Origin: Comamonadaceae bacterium
GTDB taxonomy: Bacteria; Pseudomonadota; Gammaproteobacteria; Burkholderiales; Burkholderiaceae_C
Assembly (NCBI GenBank): GCA_013297875.1
Contig: JAAFIW010000003.1
Location: 186,001-250,000, forward strand
Direction of reading: 5' to 3'
Length of the DNA: 64,000 bases
Below the pieces are notes generated by a model, which was not told the origin of the DNA, ran no database searches, and saw nothing but the letters and a program-made list of their open reading frames with translations. Shown here one piece after another: positions 42,127-52,299 of this stretch; within the stretch, counting starts at the first letter, position 1, and every line of letters begins with the position of its first letter. The translations under genes were made by a program, and so were the position numbers.

Positions 42127-44502
42127 CTAGATAAAGTTGCCGATACCCGGCGAGTACAGCGGAGACACGATGCTGGTGGTGGTGATAACACCCGCCACAT
42201 TGAGCATGCCCACCACATTGACAATGCCCACCAGGTTAATGGTGGCGGCGGTGACCGTGACCGTTGCGCCCTGTACAGTGACGGCCGCGCCGCCAGTGAT
42301 AGACATGGCACCGAGCGCGGTCACACTGACGACCGCAGCCGTCAGCGAACTGGCCGCGCCGACGGTGGTGGTCTGCACACCAGCGATCGTGTTTGTCTGG
42401 GCTGCGGCTACGTTCAATTTGTCGGCACCCAGCACGGTGGTGTCACGCATGGCACCGACCTTCAGGGTTTGCATACCGATCACTTCAGTCTTGTCCGTAG
42501 CCAAAACCATGGCTTCGCGCGTCATGCATTGCAAGGAGTACTTCAGCGGTGTACTCACGCTGTAACCCATGGCAGCAAAATGACTGATCTTGGCGGTGGC
42601 CGTTACCACCTCTTTGCCGACAACGGTGGAGCGACGCCCGCCTTGAACAAAGTTACTCTGCTTGCCACTGATGTTGTTCTTTTGATCGCCCGATACGGTG
42701 CAGGTGTGATCGCCACCCACGCTTTCCTGGTGGTCGCCGTCCACAGACTCCTTGAGTTTTCCGCCCACGCTTTGCGTGAGGCTTCCGGCAACCATATTGC
42801 TTTGGTTGCCCTTGACGCTGTTGTCCTGGTCCTTGGTCACAGCCACTGACTGGGCACCTTGCACCTGCACGGCCTGGTTGGCCTTGATCACATGCTTGTC
42901 GTCATTGACCACAAAGCGGCTGTCGTCGTGACCAATACGGGTTTGCCGGTCATGGCCGACCACACGCGATTCATTGGCCTCCACCACCGTATCCAGGTTG
43001 CGCTGCGCATGCACATACAGCTGCTCTTTGCCCTTCTTGTCTTCCATGCGGATTTCATTGAAATCGGTTTGCCCGCCTTCCTTGGTGGAGCGCGATTTGA
43101 TGCCGCTGGCGGTTTTGTTGTCGGGCAACGCATACGGCGGCATCTGGTCTGCGTTGTAGACGCGGCCGGTGATGATGGGACAGTCGGGGTCGCCGCCGAG
43201 AAAATCAACGATGACCTCTTGCCCAATGCGCGGGATGTGGATGAAGCCCCATTTTTCGCCTGCCCAGGGCTGGCTTACGCGAAGCCAGCAACTGCTGTTT
43301 TCATTTTTCTTGCCGTAGCGGTCCCAGAAAAACTGCACTTTCACGCAACCAAATTTGTCGGTGTAAATTTCTTCACCAGCAGGCCCCACGACCACGGCGG
43401 TCTGTGGGCCGTGGGTCAGCGGCTTGGGTGTGATTTGTTGGGGTCGGTAAGGCAGTGACGTGGGGTGCGACGTCACGATGATCTCCCATTTGGAATCACC
43501 TGCACCGCCGCCGCCCGCCGACATGCGGGTGTTGTCCCGAAAGTAGTAACTCACGCCCACCGACAGGTATTCGCGGTTCTGATCTGCGCGCGGGCAGCGC
43601 TCCAGTTTGAACAAGTAACCCGCTGCCATGGTTCGCACTGTGGTGGGGCCCTGGGTGCGCTCATGCTCGGCTTCCAGTGACTCCAGCCGCACACCGGTAT
43701 AGGTTTCGCCGTCGCCCACGTTCACATACCCGCCCGGCCACATGTAGCGCTCCCAGCTGTCGTTGGTGTGGCCTAAGGGGTTTTTGCGCTTGGTTTTCAG
43801 GTCGGCACGGGGATTGATGAAATCGTAGTCATCGGTGATGTATTCACCCGAGCTCACATCCTCAAGTACCTGCCAGCCAAAAAAATGCTCTTCGTCGGCC
43901 ACAGTTGCAGCGTCAACACCCAGGTATTTGATGCTGGGTTTACCGGGCAACGGTGAATGGCAGCTGATATCGTCTGCAATCACCAGTGTGTGCATGCCCT
44001 CGCTGTGCTCGAAATAAAAATACATTCCCTCATGCTCCATCAGCCGCATGACGAAATTCAGATCAGTTTCCTGATACTGAACACAGTACTCCCATTCCCG
44101 GTAGGATTTTTTGTTCTTGATGGATATTGGAAACCCATACTTGCCGAGCACTTCCGAAATAATATCGGGCACCTTTTTAAACTGGAAAATCTTGCAATCA
44201 CTGCGTTTTCCGGCCAACCATAACCAGGGGCGCATGGTTGCGTTGTAAACCAGATGCTCACCCTCGCGCCCGCCGCCACCAAATCGGGTGCAGATGCCGT
44301 TGAAGTGGCGAACCCCGCCGCCAAAGGTTTCCACCTTCAGCGTGATGTCTTTTCCCAGAATGGCCTTGGCACTCAAGCCCGATTGTTTGCTGTGGAATTG
44401 AACATCAAACTGAAACAGGCTGGACAGCGCTTCTGAACCACGCATTTCGCGAAACCAAAGCGCCGCGCCCAAAGGGGTTGTTGAATCAACTAATCGTTCC
44501 AT
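42127..44502 (-). CDS. vgrG: T6SS spike protein VgrG (TssI) with long beta-helical C-terminus
   Basis: The protein has 791 residues. The gp27-like part (about 1-370) and the gp5-like OB-fold (GPAGEEIYTDKFGCVKVQFF) are standard, and WLRVSQPWAGEKWGFIHIPR is a family block. From about residue 500 on there is a DUF2345-like region of short repeats (GDHQESVGGDHTCTVSGDQK), then a Val/Thr/Ala-rich repetitive stretch to the end that should continue the triangular beta-helix. No separate enzymatic domain is recognised. No PAAR gene follows, so the tip is provided elsewhere or by the tail itself. Confidence 0.94.
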   Translation of the reverse strand: MERLVDSTTPLGAALWFREMRGSEALSSLFQFDVQFHSKQSGLSAKAILGKDITLKVETFGGGVRHFNGICTRFGGGGREGEHLVYNATMRPWLWLAGKRSDCKIFQFKKVPDIISEVLGKYGFPISIKNKKSYREWEYCVQYQETDLNFVMRLMEHEGMYFYFEHSEGMHTLVIADDISCHSPLPGKPSIKYLGVDAATVADEEHFFGWQVLEDVSSGEYITDDYDFINPRADLKTKRKNPLGHTNDSWERYMWPGGYVNVGDGETYTGVRLESLEAEHERTQGPTTVRTMAAGYLFKLERCPRADQNREYLSVGVSYYFRDNTRMSAGGGGAGDSKWEIIVTSHPTSLPYRPQQITPKPLTHGPQTAVVVGPAGEEIYTDKFGCVKVQFFWDRYGKKNENSSCWLRVSQPWAGEKWGFIHIPRIGQEVIVDFLGGDPDCPIITGRVYNADQMPPYALPDNKTASGIKSRSTKEGGQTDFNEIRMEDKKGKEQLYVHAQRNLDTVVEANESRVVGHDRQTRIGHDDSRFVVNDDKHVIKANQAVQVQGAQSVAVTKDQDNSVKGNQSNMVAGSLTQSVGGKLKESVDGDHQESVGGDHTCTVSGDQKNNISGKQSNFVQGGRRSTVVGKEVVTATAKISHFAAMGYSVSTPLKYSLQCMTREAMVLATDKTEVIGMQTLKVGAMRDTTVLGADKLNVAAAQTNTIAGVQTTTVGAASSLTAAVVSVTALGAMSITGGAAVTVQGATVTVTAATINLVGIVNVVGMLNVAGVITTTSIVSPLYSPGIGNFI

Positions 44503-44544
44503 GGTGTGGGCCTTTGGCTGACATTAGAGTTGGATGATGATCAA

Positions 44545-44600
44545 AACGGGCTGCTGCCCATGCATTGATTAAACTTATTGCTATAAATTAAATAGCTATG
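44545..44600 (-). repeat. R1 repeat between vgrG and tssH
   Basis: TGCCCATGCATTGATTAAAC then TTATTGCTATAAATTAAATAGC is a degenerate R1. Its end overlaps the TAG stop codon of tssH (44596-44598). Confidence 0.6.
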
Positions 44601-47277
44601 CAATCTCATAGGCAAACTCACCCGCCGCCACATCGATCTTGACCTCATGCAGCACCTGCCCTGCAATTGTGCGTTTGAGGTATTCCTCTGAAATGCGGGG
44701 CAAAATAGTGTTGGTCAAAATGGCGTCAATCATGCGGCCGCCGCTTTCAATTTCTGTACACCGCGACGCAATGAGTTTGACCACTTCTTCCGAATAGTCA
44801 AATACCGCTTTGTGATTTTCGGCGATGCGCTTCTTGATGCGATTGAGTTGCAGGCGAATGATATTGCCCAGCATTTCGTCGCTCAGGGGGAAATACGGAA
44901 TCACCTGCAAGCGTCCCAGCAAGGCAGCGGGAAATACTTTGAGCAAAGGCTCCCGCAGTGCTTTGGCAATCTGCTCGGGCTCTGGCATCAACTCAGGGTC
45001 ACGGGTCATGCTCATCACCAGCTCGCTACCGGCATTGCTGGTCAAAATAATCACGGTATTTTTAAAGTCAATCAAACGGCCTTCGCCGTCTTCCATGATG
45101 CCTTTGTCAAACACCTGAAAAAATATCTCGTGCACGTCGGTATGGGCTTTTTCCACTTCGTCCAGCAGCACCACGCTATAGGGTTTGCGGCGCACGGCCT
45201 CGGTCAACACACCACCTTCACCATAGCCCACATAGCCGGGTGGCGCGCCCTTGAGCGTGGAGACGGTGTGCGCCTCCTGAAATTCGCTCATATTGATGGT
45301 GATCATGTTCTGCTCACCGCCGTACAGGGTTTCGGCCAGGGTGAGTGCCGTTTCGGTTTTGCCCACGCCTGACGGGCCACACAGCATGAACACGCCAATC
45401 GGTTTGTTGGGGTTGTCCAGCCGCGCCCGGCTGGTTTGAATGCGTTTGGCAATCATGTCCAGGCCGTGGCGTTGACCAATCACGCGCTGGTTCAGCGTGT
45501 CGGCGATTTTCAGTATGGCTTCCACCTCGTTTTTCACCATGCGCCCGACGGGGATCCCGGTCCAGTCAGCCACCACGGAAGCCACAGCCTGCGCATCAAC
45601 TGCCGGCAAGATCAGCGGCGTGTCGCCCTGCATCGCTGCCAGTTTGGCTTGCAACTCGTGCAGTTGCGCGAGCAAGGCGGCGCGCGCTGCGTCATCTAAA
45701 GGCACTGCGGCGGTATCCACCTTGCCGTCACCCGTGCCGCGCAGCTTGCCGCGCAAATCCAGAACCTGGGCGACCAGCTCTTTCTCTTCTTTCCAGCGCG
45801 CGTCCAGCACGGCCAGTTTGTCGGTTTCCGTGGTTTTCTTGGCCCTGGCTTCGTTCAGGCGCTCACCAATGCTGATGCCCACGGCCACCTCACGCTCAAT
45901 GATGCCGATCTCGACGTCGAGCATTTCAATGCGGCGCTGCACGTCTTCGACTTCCGGCGGCGTGGCGTGCTGGCTCACCGCGACGCGCGCGCAACTGGTG
46001 TCCAGCAGGCTGACGGCCTTGTCGGGCAACTGGCGGGCTGGAATGTAGCGGTGCGACAGGTTCACCGCTGCGGTGATTGCCTCGTCGAGCAACAACACCT
46101 TGTGGTGTTTTTCCAGCACGGTGGCTACACCGCGCAGCATGGCCACGGCCTTGGCTTCGTCGGGCTCGGGCACTTGCACCACCTGGAAGCGGCGGGTCAG
46201 CGCTGGGTCTTTTTCAATGTACTTTTTGTACTCGGCCCAGGTGGTGGCACCGATGGTGCGCAAGGTGCCGCGCGCCAGCGCAGGCTTGAGCAGGTTGGCG
46301 GCATCGCCTGTGCCGGCCGCACCGCCAGCGCCCACCAGCGTGTGCACCTCGTCCACAAACAAAATCACGGGTTTAGGGCTGGCCTGCACCTCGTCAATCA
46401 CCTGGCGCAGGCGCTGCTCGAATTCGCCTTTCATGCTGGCACCGGCTTGCAGCAGGCCGACATCCAGCGTGAGCAGGGAAACCTCTTTCAATTGCGGCGG
46501 CACATCGCCCTTGGCCAGGCGCAAGGCAAAACCCTCGACGACCGCTGTTTTACCCACGCCTGCTTCACCGGTGAGGATGGGGTTGTTCTGGCGCCGACGC
46601 ATCAGGATGTCCACGATCTGGCGAATCTCTTCGTCGCGACCGGTCACGGGATCAATCTCGCCATTGCGGGCTTTTTCAGTCAGGTCAACCGCGTACTTTT
46701 TCAGCGCCTCCTGTTTGCCCATTTGCGCTGGAGCCATCGCACCACTGGCTTCGCCCGGCTCGCCACTCAAGCCGCTGCCATCGCTGGCAGACAAATCGGC
46801 CTCGGGCGAACCTTTGACGATGTCGGCCAGTTTGTCGGCCAGGGCATCCACGCCCAGCTTTTCAAATTCGCGCGAGATGCCGTACAGGATGTTGCGCAGG
46901 CCGGTGGTTTTGACCAGGCCGACCATGATGTAGGCGCTGCGCACCTGGTCGTCGCCGTACTTCAACGTGCCATAAACCCAGGCGCGCTCCACGGCATTTT
47001 CAATGTGCTCGGACAGATCAGAAATGGCGCTGGCACCGCGCGGCAGCTTGTCCAGTGCCCGCGTCAGGTCAGCGGCGAGTTTGGAGGCGTCTACTTCGAA
47101 ATGCCGCACGATTCGGTGCAGATCGCTGTCGTTGGTGCTCAAAATCTGGTGCAGCCAATGGATGAGTTCCACATAGGGGTTGCCGCGCAACTTGCAAAAA
47201 ACGGTGGCACCCTCGATGGCTTTGTAGAGCAGCGGGTTGAGCTTGCCAAACAAGGCGGAACGGCTGATTTCAGACAT
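44596..47277 (-). CDS. tssH: T6SS disassembly ATPase TssH (ClpV)
   Basis: The protein has 893 residues, normal for ClpV. An N-terminal Clp-N domain (about 1-150) precedes AAA1 with GEAGVGKTAVVEG (Walker A), a middle coiled-coil domain and AAA2 with GPSGVGKTETALTLAE. ClpV pulls apart the contracted TssBC sheath for reuse. TagJ, encoded in the same block, binds ClpV in characterised systems. The start overlaps the end of tssG by 8 bp. The stop lies within an R1 copy. Confidence 0.96.
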   Translation of the reverse strand: MSEISRSALFGKLNPLLYKAIEGATVFCKLRGNPYVELIHWLHQILSTNDSDLHRIVRHFEVDASKLAADLTRALDKLPRGASAISDLSEHIENAVERAWVYGTLKYGDDQVRSAYIMVGLVKTTGLRNILYGISREFEKLGVDALADKLADIVKGSPEADLSASDGSGLSGEPGEASGAMAPAQMGKQEALKKYAVDLTEKARNGEIDPVTGRDEEIRQIVDILMRRRQNNPILTGEAGVGKTAVVEGFALRLAKGDVPPQLKEVSLLTLDVGLLQAGASMKGEFEQRLRQVIDEVQASPKPVILFVDEVHTLVGAGGAAGTGDAANLLKPALARGTLRTIGATTWAEYKKYIEKDPALTRRFQVVQVPEPDEAKAVAMLRGVATVLEKHHKVLLLDEAITAAVNLSHRYIPARQLPDKAVSLLDTSCARVAVSQHATPPEVEDVQRRIEMLDVEIGIIEREVAVGISIGERLNEARAKKTTETDKLAVLDARWKEEKELVAQVLDLRGKLRGTGDGKVDTAAVPLDDAARAALLAQLHELQAKLAAMQGDTPLILPAVDAQAVASVVADWTGIPVGRMVKNEVEAILKIADTLNQRVIGQRHGLDMIAKRIQTSRARLDNPNKPIGVFMLCGPSGVGKTETALTLAETLYGGEQNMITINMSEFQEAHTVSTLKGAPPGYVGYGEGGVLTEAVRRKPYSVVLLDEVEKAHTDVHEIFFQVFDKGIMEDGEGRLIDFKNTVIILTSNAGSELVMSMTRDPELMPEPEQIAKALREPLLKVFPAALLGRLQVIPYFPLSDEMLGNIIRLQLNRIKKRIAENHKAVFDYSEEVVKLIASRCTEIESGGRMIDAILTNTILPRISEEYLKRTIAGQVLHEVKIDVAAGEFAYEIA

Positions 47278-48433
47278 ACGACGCTTTCAGTGGTTGAGGT
47301 TGTTGATGGGGATGGCTTGCTGTTCGCGGCTGCAGACGGCTCAGACGCTCGATGTCCAGCAGCACGTCATCGGCGTCATGTGTGCGCCGCTGTGCGGGCA
47401 TGCCCAGCCAGCTGGTCCAGCCCAGCTGACCGTACTGGCCCAAGCGGGTGGAGGGCACCTGGTCGCGCGCCAGCACCAATCGCGCGTCCCATGCCAGCTC
47501 CAGGCCCAGGTAGTTGCGCACCCAGTCTCGGACCTGAAAGAAACGCACACCACCGGGCAGGTAGCGTTCGAATTCTTCCAGCGACATGGTGCCTAGTTGC
47601 AGCCGAAACTTGTGCTGGACATCAGGCACTTTGACGCCGGCAATTGCGCCCTGGCCCAGGCGGGACGAGGCGGCACCCACCTCCATGCGGTGCCTGGACT
47701 TCGCACCAGCCAACGCCACGGACGTCAACCGCGTGCGGTCTGCTGGTGCCAAGCTGAGCCACTGCAAGCAATACTCTTTGAGCGCGACCGGAACCCGAAG
47801 CAATGCGGCCAAGGGACGCACCAGCCCTTCGGGGTTGCGGGTCGGGCGAGCCAGGTGACCCGCATGGTGCAGCTTCAAATGATCGGGAACCGTGTCACGG
47901 CTTTTCAAACTGGCTTGTCCCAGGCCGACCAGGCTGGCAGCGTAGCGGCTGAAGTGATCGCGGTCTGGCTGATCCAGGCTGGTTACGGCCTGGCAATCGG
48001 CCCAAGCCCGATAGAACAGCAAAATCATGCGGTGCTGAAAGATGTCGCAAAACCGGGCAATGGTCTCGTCTTTGGCGTGTATCAAGCGCTCTTGCACATA
48101 TTCGGTGATGTGCTGTGGCAACGCGCCGTTAGGGCCAAAAAGGCCGAAGTGATAGACGGACAAACGACCCAACCCATGGGCTGCCACGCCGGGCTGGAAC
48201 TTGTACAACGAGGTGGGCGCAAAAATCAGCGACGGGTACTGGCTCAGCCGCAAGGGCTCGTCGCGCGACCGCGGTGCGCGGCCCAGCGGCACCGAGCCGG
48301 AAATGGCCGCATCGACATGGCGCATGGCGTAATAAAAATCAAACTGCGTCGCATCTGCCTCCAGACCCAGAAACAGTTTTTCCAGCCTTGCAGAGGGTGG
48401 CTGGGTGATTTGAGGTTTGATGATGTCGGTCAT
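47270..48433 (-). CDS. tssG: T6SS baseplate subunit TssG
   Basis: The protein has 387 residues from the ATG that overlaps the tssF stop (ATGA). Blocks DATQFDFYYAMRHVDA, GRAPRSRDEPLRLSQYPSL and PSTRLGQYGQLGWTSWLG are typical of TssG. With TssF, TssE and TssK it forms the baseplate wedge. The overlap with tssF suggests the two are made in fixed ratio. Confidence 0.94.
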   Translation of the reverse strand: MTDIIKPQITQPPSARLEKLFLGLEADATQFDFYYAMRHVDAAISGSVPLGRAPRSRDEPLRLSQYPSLIFAPTSLYKFQPGVAAHGLGRLSVYHFGLFGPNGALPQHITEYVQERLIHAKDETIARFCDIFQHRMILLFYRAWADCQAVTSLDQPDRDHFSRYAASLVGLGQASLKSRDTVPDHLKLHHAGHLARPTRNPEGLVRPLAALLRVPVALKEYCLQWLSLAPADRTRLTSVALAGAKSRHRMEVGAASSRLGQGAIAGVKVPDVQHKFRLQLGTMSLEEFERYLPGGVRFFQVRDWVRNYLGLELAWDARLVLARDQVPSTRLGQYGQLGWTSWLGMPAQRRTHDADDVLLDIERLSRLQPRTASHPHQQPQPLKASYV

Positions 48434-50304
48434 ACCGAGGGCCGCTGGCCGATATGGGGTTGCCAACTGGCGATCTGGCCGCGCTGCGTGCTGCGAATCA
48501 CAAATTCGGTAAACGCGTTCACACTCACGTGTCGGGCAAAAAACTGCTCCAGCACGGCTCCCAAAAGCCAGGGGCTGACGCCCGCCAAAGGGATCTCATC
48601 GACCAGCAAATCCAGTTGAACGCCCCGCCCGAACACGATGGGACCCCGGCCTGGTACCCGGCGATTGACCTCGCTTACCGACATCTTTTGGACAGCACCA
48701 ATCTGTGCATCGGCACCGGCAGCACCCAGGCGGGCATACAAGCCCAGCAGCTCCCGCAACGATGCAGCGCCCTGCTCGGCATTTAAATCGGTCAGGGTCA
48801 GGTAGTTCAGGCTCAGGTGAGAGATCAAGCGCCAGGTGACTTCCCGCTCGGCCAACGCGGGTGTGGGCCGTGTGGGGCCTGCCACAAAGCGAATGCTGTC
48901 AATCGGCGCAGAGGCCAGCAAAGACAGATCGGAGCCGCCTGCACCGATGGGCGTCAGCAGCGACAGATCGCGATTGGTACACAGCGCGTCGACGGTGACT
49001 TGGCGCAATTCGGCTGCATAGGGTGCCTCGTTGGCATCCACCAGGGACAAAAAGCATTCGCTGCCCACGTAACCTGTGCGTGGCCCGTGGCGACGGGATT
49101 TTTCGGATAACAAGCGGGGTTCGCGCCGCATGGAAAAATAAGCGCCGGAGCCACGTCTGTCGGTGTCGGCAGCCGCGTAAAAAGGCTGAAAAACCAGTTC
49201 CCGATCCGCCTCGCTGTGGTGACCTGTCACTTTGGAAATGCTGTGAATTTCAAAATCCAGCGGGCGGCCCCGATCCACCACGGCGTGATATTCAAACCGA
49301 TTGGCACCGACCGGAATGCGATCCGACGTACGGTTGAACAGGTTGATCACCGGGGCGCAATGCAGCAGAAAATTGCTTGCATCAACCACCTGCTCCAGCG
49401 CGACCTGGCTGGCTTTGAGCAGAATGACCACTTCAAAGCGGCTGCCCGCGATCAGCGGCAGGGCCCGCTGAAGCCCGTTCACCGAGAAAAAGCGGTAGCG
49501 CTCGGGAAAAGCAAAGTACTCGTGCAGCAAGCGGTAACCATCGAACGCCCGGGAGTTGTTGGGCAACATGGCCTGGTCCGTGGCGAAACCCTCGCATTTC
49601 AAGGCGTCGGCTGGGTAGGGCACCAGCTCTTTAATGGGCAGGCCACCTGCATGCACCAGCAGGCCCAGGCACTGGGTGTGTATCAACTCCTGCAGCTTGG
49701 AAGCGATGTCGGGCGTACCGGTGATGAAAAGCGGCAAGTTGTCCAGCTTCAGGGACGTTACTTCCAGCTGTGCCGTGGTTTCAAACACCAGCCGCAAGGC
49801 ACCGCGCACTGGCGCGCCCCAGCGATAGCCGGCAATCGGTAAATCGGGTGGTGCAGCGGTTAATCGCGCTTCCGCCAGACGCAATGGCCAAAGCGTCAGG
49901 TCGTGGGCGGTACGAAATTCGCAGGCTGTTTGTTCATGCGCGGACAAACGGGCACGCAGGCGGGCGTGCCGGGGCAATACATAGCCATCAGGCGATCCGC
50001 CTTCGGACTTTGAGGGTTCAAACTGCGCCACACCCATGGCCGGGGTCGGCGACAGGTAGCCGGGGTAAACCAAATCCAGTAGCCGCTGAGAAAAACGCGG
50101 AAATTCCGCATCCATCTTGAGCTGTACGCGCGCGGACATGAAGGCAAAGCCTTCCAGCAAACGCTCAACATAAGGGTCAGCAACCTCAATGCCCCGCATG
50201 CCCAGGCGCCCGGCAACTTTGGGGAATTGCTGCGCAAACTCTGCGCCCTGCTCGCGCACGTAGGCCAACTCGCGGTTGTAGTAGTCAAGAAAGCGCGGAT
50301 CCAC
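48430..50304 (-). CDS. tssF: T6SS baseplate subunit TssF
   Basis: The protein has 624 residues. The start DPRFLDYYNRELAYVREQG and segment RLGMRGIEVADPYVERLLEG are the TssF signature, and the length is usual. It lies 1 bp after tssE and overlaps tssG by 4 bp. Confidence 0.95.
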   Translation of the reverse strand: MDPRFLDYYNRELAYVREQGAEFAQQFPKVAGRLGMRGIEVADPYVERLLEGFAFMSARVQLKMDAEFPRFSQRLLDLVYPGYLSPTPAMGVAQFEPSKSEGGSPDGYVLPRHARLRARLSAHEQTACEFRTAHDLTLWPLRLAEARLTAAPPDLPIAGYRWGAPVRGALRLVFETTAQLEVTSLKLDNLPLFITGTPDIASKLQELIHTQCLGLLVHAGGLPIKELVPYPADALKCEGFATDQAMLPNNSRAFDGYRLLHEYFAFPERYRFFSVNGLQRALPLIAGSRFEVVILLKASQVALEQVVDASNFLLHCAPVINLFNRTSDRIPVGANRFEYHAVVDRGRPLDFEIHSISKVTGHHSEADRELVFQPFYAAADTDRRGSGAYFSMRREPRLLSEKSRRHGPRTGYVGSECFLSLVDANEAPYAAELRQVTVDALCTNRDLSLLTPIGAGGSDLSLLASAPIDSIRFVAGPTRPTPALAEREVTWRLISHLSLNYLTLTDLNAEQGAASLRELLGLYARLGAAGADAQIGAVQKMSVSEVNRRVPGRGPIVFGRGVQLDLLVDEIPLAGVSPWLLGAVLEQFFARHVSVNAFTEFVIRSTQRGQIASWQPHIGQRPSV

Positions 50305-50305
50305 G

Positions 50306-50833
50306 TCAGCTGCCCCCCGTTGCCAGTTGGTCTGTCAACTTCATGTAACCCGTTTCCAAATCCAACTCCGAGCGCAGCAGCAGCTCGATGGGAAACGGCA
50401 TGGACCACAAATCGCCACGCAATTCAAATTGCAGTAAGTTGTGATGCCCCAGCATGTCAGTGGGCGCAACCGCTTTCACGACCAGCGAGTCGGGCAGTAT
50501 GCGGGGCTCAAAAATAAGAATTGCCTCGCGAATTTGTTGCTCCAATTCGCGCCAGTCCACCCCGGAGAAATTTTTCCCCGACAGCACGGGAATGCCGAAA
50601 TTCACAACCGACTTGCGCACCTCTGGGTAATTGTCCAGTTGATCGTCGGTATGGTGCGACGTTGTGTTGAACAGCCAGATCAAGTCTCTCAACACCGTTC
50701 GTTTGAGCCGCCCTTTGGACACCACGGCCTGTTGGGATGTTTCGGTGCGTTGGCTGGGTTCGTCGTCGGTCAACCGATCCAGCAAGGCAGGCTGCAGGCG
50801 GTCACCCTCGGAGCGTTTGCTGACTTCTTCCAT
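50306..50833 (-). CDS. tssE: T6SS baseplate subunit TssE (gp25-like)
   Basis: The protein has 175 residues. PALLDRLTDDEP near the N-terminus and the gp25-like block LRDLIWLFNTTS with SVVNFGIPVLSG are diagnostic. It starts sheath polymerisation on the baseplate. It lies 47 bp after tagJ. Confidence 0.94.
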   Translation of the reverse strand: MEEVSKRSEGDRLQPALLDRLTDDEPSQRTETSQQAVVSKGRLKRTVLRDLIWLFNTTSHHTDDQLDNYPEVRKSVVNFGIPVLSGKNFSGVDWRELEQQIREAILIFEPRILPDSLVVKAVAPTDMLGHHNLLQFELRGDLWSMPFPIELLLRSELDLETGYMKLTDQLATGGS

Positions 50834-50880
50834 GGATGGCCGCGCTGTCGTGGGTGGGTTAAGCGCAGCGACAGGTGCGC

Positions 50881-51699
50881 TCAGGCTGCTGCTACATCGC
50901 CGTCAGTGGCCGCAGCAACTGACCAGGTGAGTGCCCGCGTATCCAGAATCGGGTGTTCGCCGACATCGCTGACCCACATGCGCTGCCCCAAACCAAACCA
51001 CATGTCGGCACCATTCTCAATCCAGTGTGTGGCTTTGCTTTGGGCCAACTGATCGGCGTTTGGCAGCGTGGTTTGTGGCGTATCCGGGTACCGGGTGGGG
51101 ATGAGCGCCACAACGCGCCCCTCGTTGGGTAGCATCAATTCAGCAGACGACCAGACCAGGTCACGCATGTCGGCTGGTGCGTCGATGTGAATGCCGGAGC
51201 ACGACTCAAACGGCAACCAGTAATACTGACCATTGGTGAAAATTTCGCAGACAGGGCCCAACCGTGCGTCGCCATCTGCCAGCCATTCACAGGCTTGGGC
51301 ATCGACGTTGCACGGTATGGCTTGCGCCGCATCCATCGCCTGGGTACGCAAATCAATCGCGGCCGCACCGTGCCCGGCCGCATCTTGTTTCAAAGCCTCA
51401 ATCAACAAGCCGATCCAGGACGGTGGCTTGCCCATGACCTGGGGTGTGCGCTTGCCCGCAAATACGTCACTGCGAAACAACTCGCAACGTATGGCTTCAC
51501 GGTACATCTGCGCCATAGGTAAGGCGCTTGCATCTAGCTGCGCGCACAGCTGCAACTGCTCAAGCGCCCGCTGCCATCGTCCCATCACACATAAAAGCTG
51601 AAAAAGATGAATGCGAAGCTTCGCAGAGCTGGCGTCGCGCTTGATCTGCGATTGAAGCTCTGTCAGCTGATTTGCAAGCGTAGTTGCATCTTGGTTCAT
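50881..51699 (-). CDS. tagJ: T6SS accessory protein TagJ (ImpE family)
   Basis: The protein has 272 residues. An N-terminal TPR-like helical part (QIKRDASSAKLRIHLFQLLC) is followed by the ImpE domain (ACEWLADGDARLGPVCEIFT, NGQYYWLPFESC). TagJ joins the sheath protein TssB to ClpV in some T6SS branches. GAGGAA lies 6 nt before the ATG. A strong hairpin separates it from hcp. Confidence 0.92.
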   Translation of the reverse strand: MNQDATTLANQLTELQSQIKRDASSAKLRIHLFQLLCVMGRWQRALEQLQLCAQLDASALPMAQMYREAIRCELFRSDVFAGKRTPQVMGKPPSWIGLLIEALKQDAAGHGAAAIDLRTQAMDAAQAIPCNVDAQACEWLADGDARLGPVCEIFTNGQYYWLPFESCSGIHIDAPADMRDLVWSSAELMLPNEGRVVALIPTRYPDTPQTTLPNADQLAQSKATHWIENGADMWFGLGQRMWVSDVGEHPILDTRALTWSVAAATDGDVAAA

Positions 51700-51730
51700 A
51701 TCGTTTCCTCATGCGACACATCTGCAACGC

Positions 51731-51761
51731 CGAGGGCGGCCGTCAAACACAGGCCCCCTCG
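51731..51761 (-). promoter_or_regulatory. Stem-loop directly downstream of hcp
   Basis: CGAGGGCGGCC (51731-51741) and GGCCCCCTCG (51752-51761) are complementary apart from a small bulge. No T tract follows, so it more likely protects the 3' end of hcp mRNA or reduces read-through into tagJ. Confidence 0.5.
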
Positions 51762-51784
51762 ACCAACCAACAGCATGAGGTGTA

Positions 51785-52267
51785 TTAAGCCTTCTTGTTC
51801 TCTTTTTGATCCCACTCGGCAACGGTTCCAGCGCCTTTGCCGCCTTCTTTGGTCTGCTGGAAGTATTCCGTTTTGATTTTCGAGAATGCCAGCGAAACAC
51901 TGACATGAGGCATTGCATTGGGCTGGCCAGAAAATGAAACACCTGTTACAACGACGTCAGTCAGCGTGATTTCCAGGTAATTCCAGCTGCTATTGCCTTC
52001 CATTTTGGTTGCATGCAATGTCGCTTTTGGGTAGTGCTTATTACCAGCGCAACCCGCCATCAGGGTAGGAATGGCTTTTTCCAATTGGCATGTAACCACC
52101 ATGTCTGAGTAAGACACGGAACCCAAACCCGCACCGCCGCCAAAGCCTGCGCTGCTGGTTGAGTGCAGACCTTCTTGATACGACTCGACATCGATCCATC
52201 CTTTGTGGTTGGATTCAACGCACTCGCCACCAACACCCTCAATTTGTAAAAACAGATTTCCAGCCAT
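51785..52267 (-). CDS. hcp: T6SS tube protein Hcp (TssD)
   Basis: The protein has 160 residues. FLQIEGVGGECVESNHKGW at the start and the PHVSVSLAFSKIKTEYF end match Hcp. Hexamers stack into the inner tube and carry small effectors. AGGAG precedes the ATG. The gene is flanked by a terminator-like hairpin upstream and a stem-loop downstream, consistent with expression at a higher level than its neighbours. Confidence 0.95.
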   Translation of the reverse strand: MAGNLFLQIEGVGGECVESNHKGWIDVESYQEGLHSTSSAGFGGGAGLGSVSYSDMVVTCQLEKAIPTLMAGCAGNKHYPKATLHATKMEGNSSWNYLEITLTDVVVTGVSFSGQPNAMPHVSVSLAFSKIKTEYFQQTKEGGKGAGTVAEWDQKENKKA

Positions 52268-52299
52268 GATTTGCTCCTAAGGATTACTAGCACTGACAG

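Noticed and set aside
45967-47634. A 555-residue frame on the plus strand opposite tssH and tssG
   Set aside because: No domain, Gly/His/Gln-rich, opposite certain genes.
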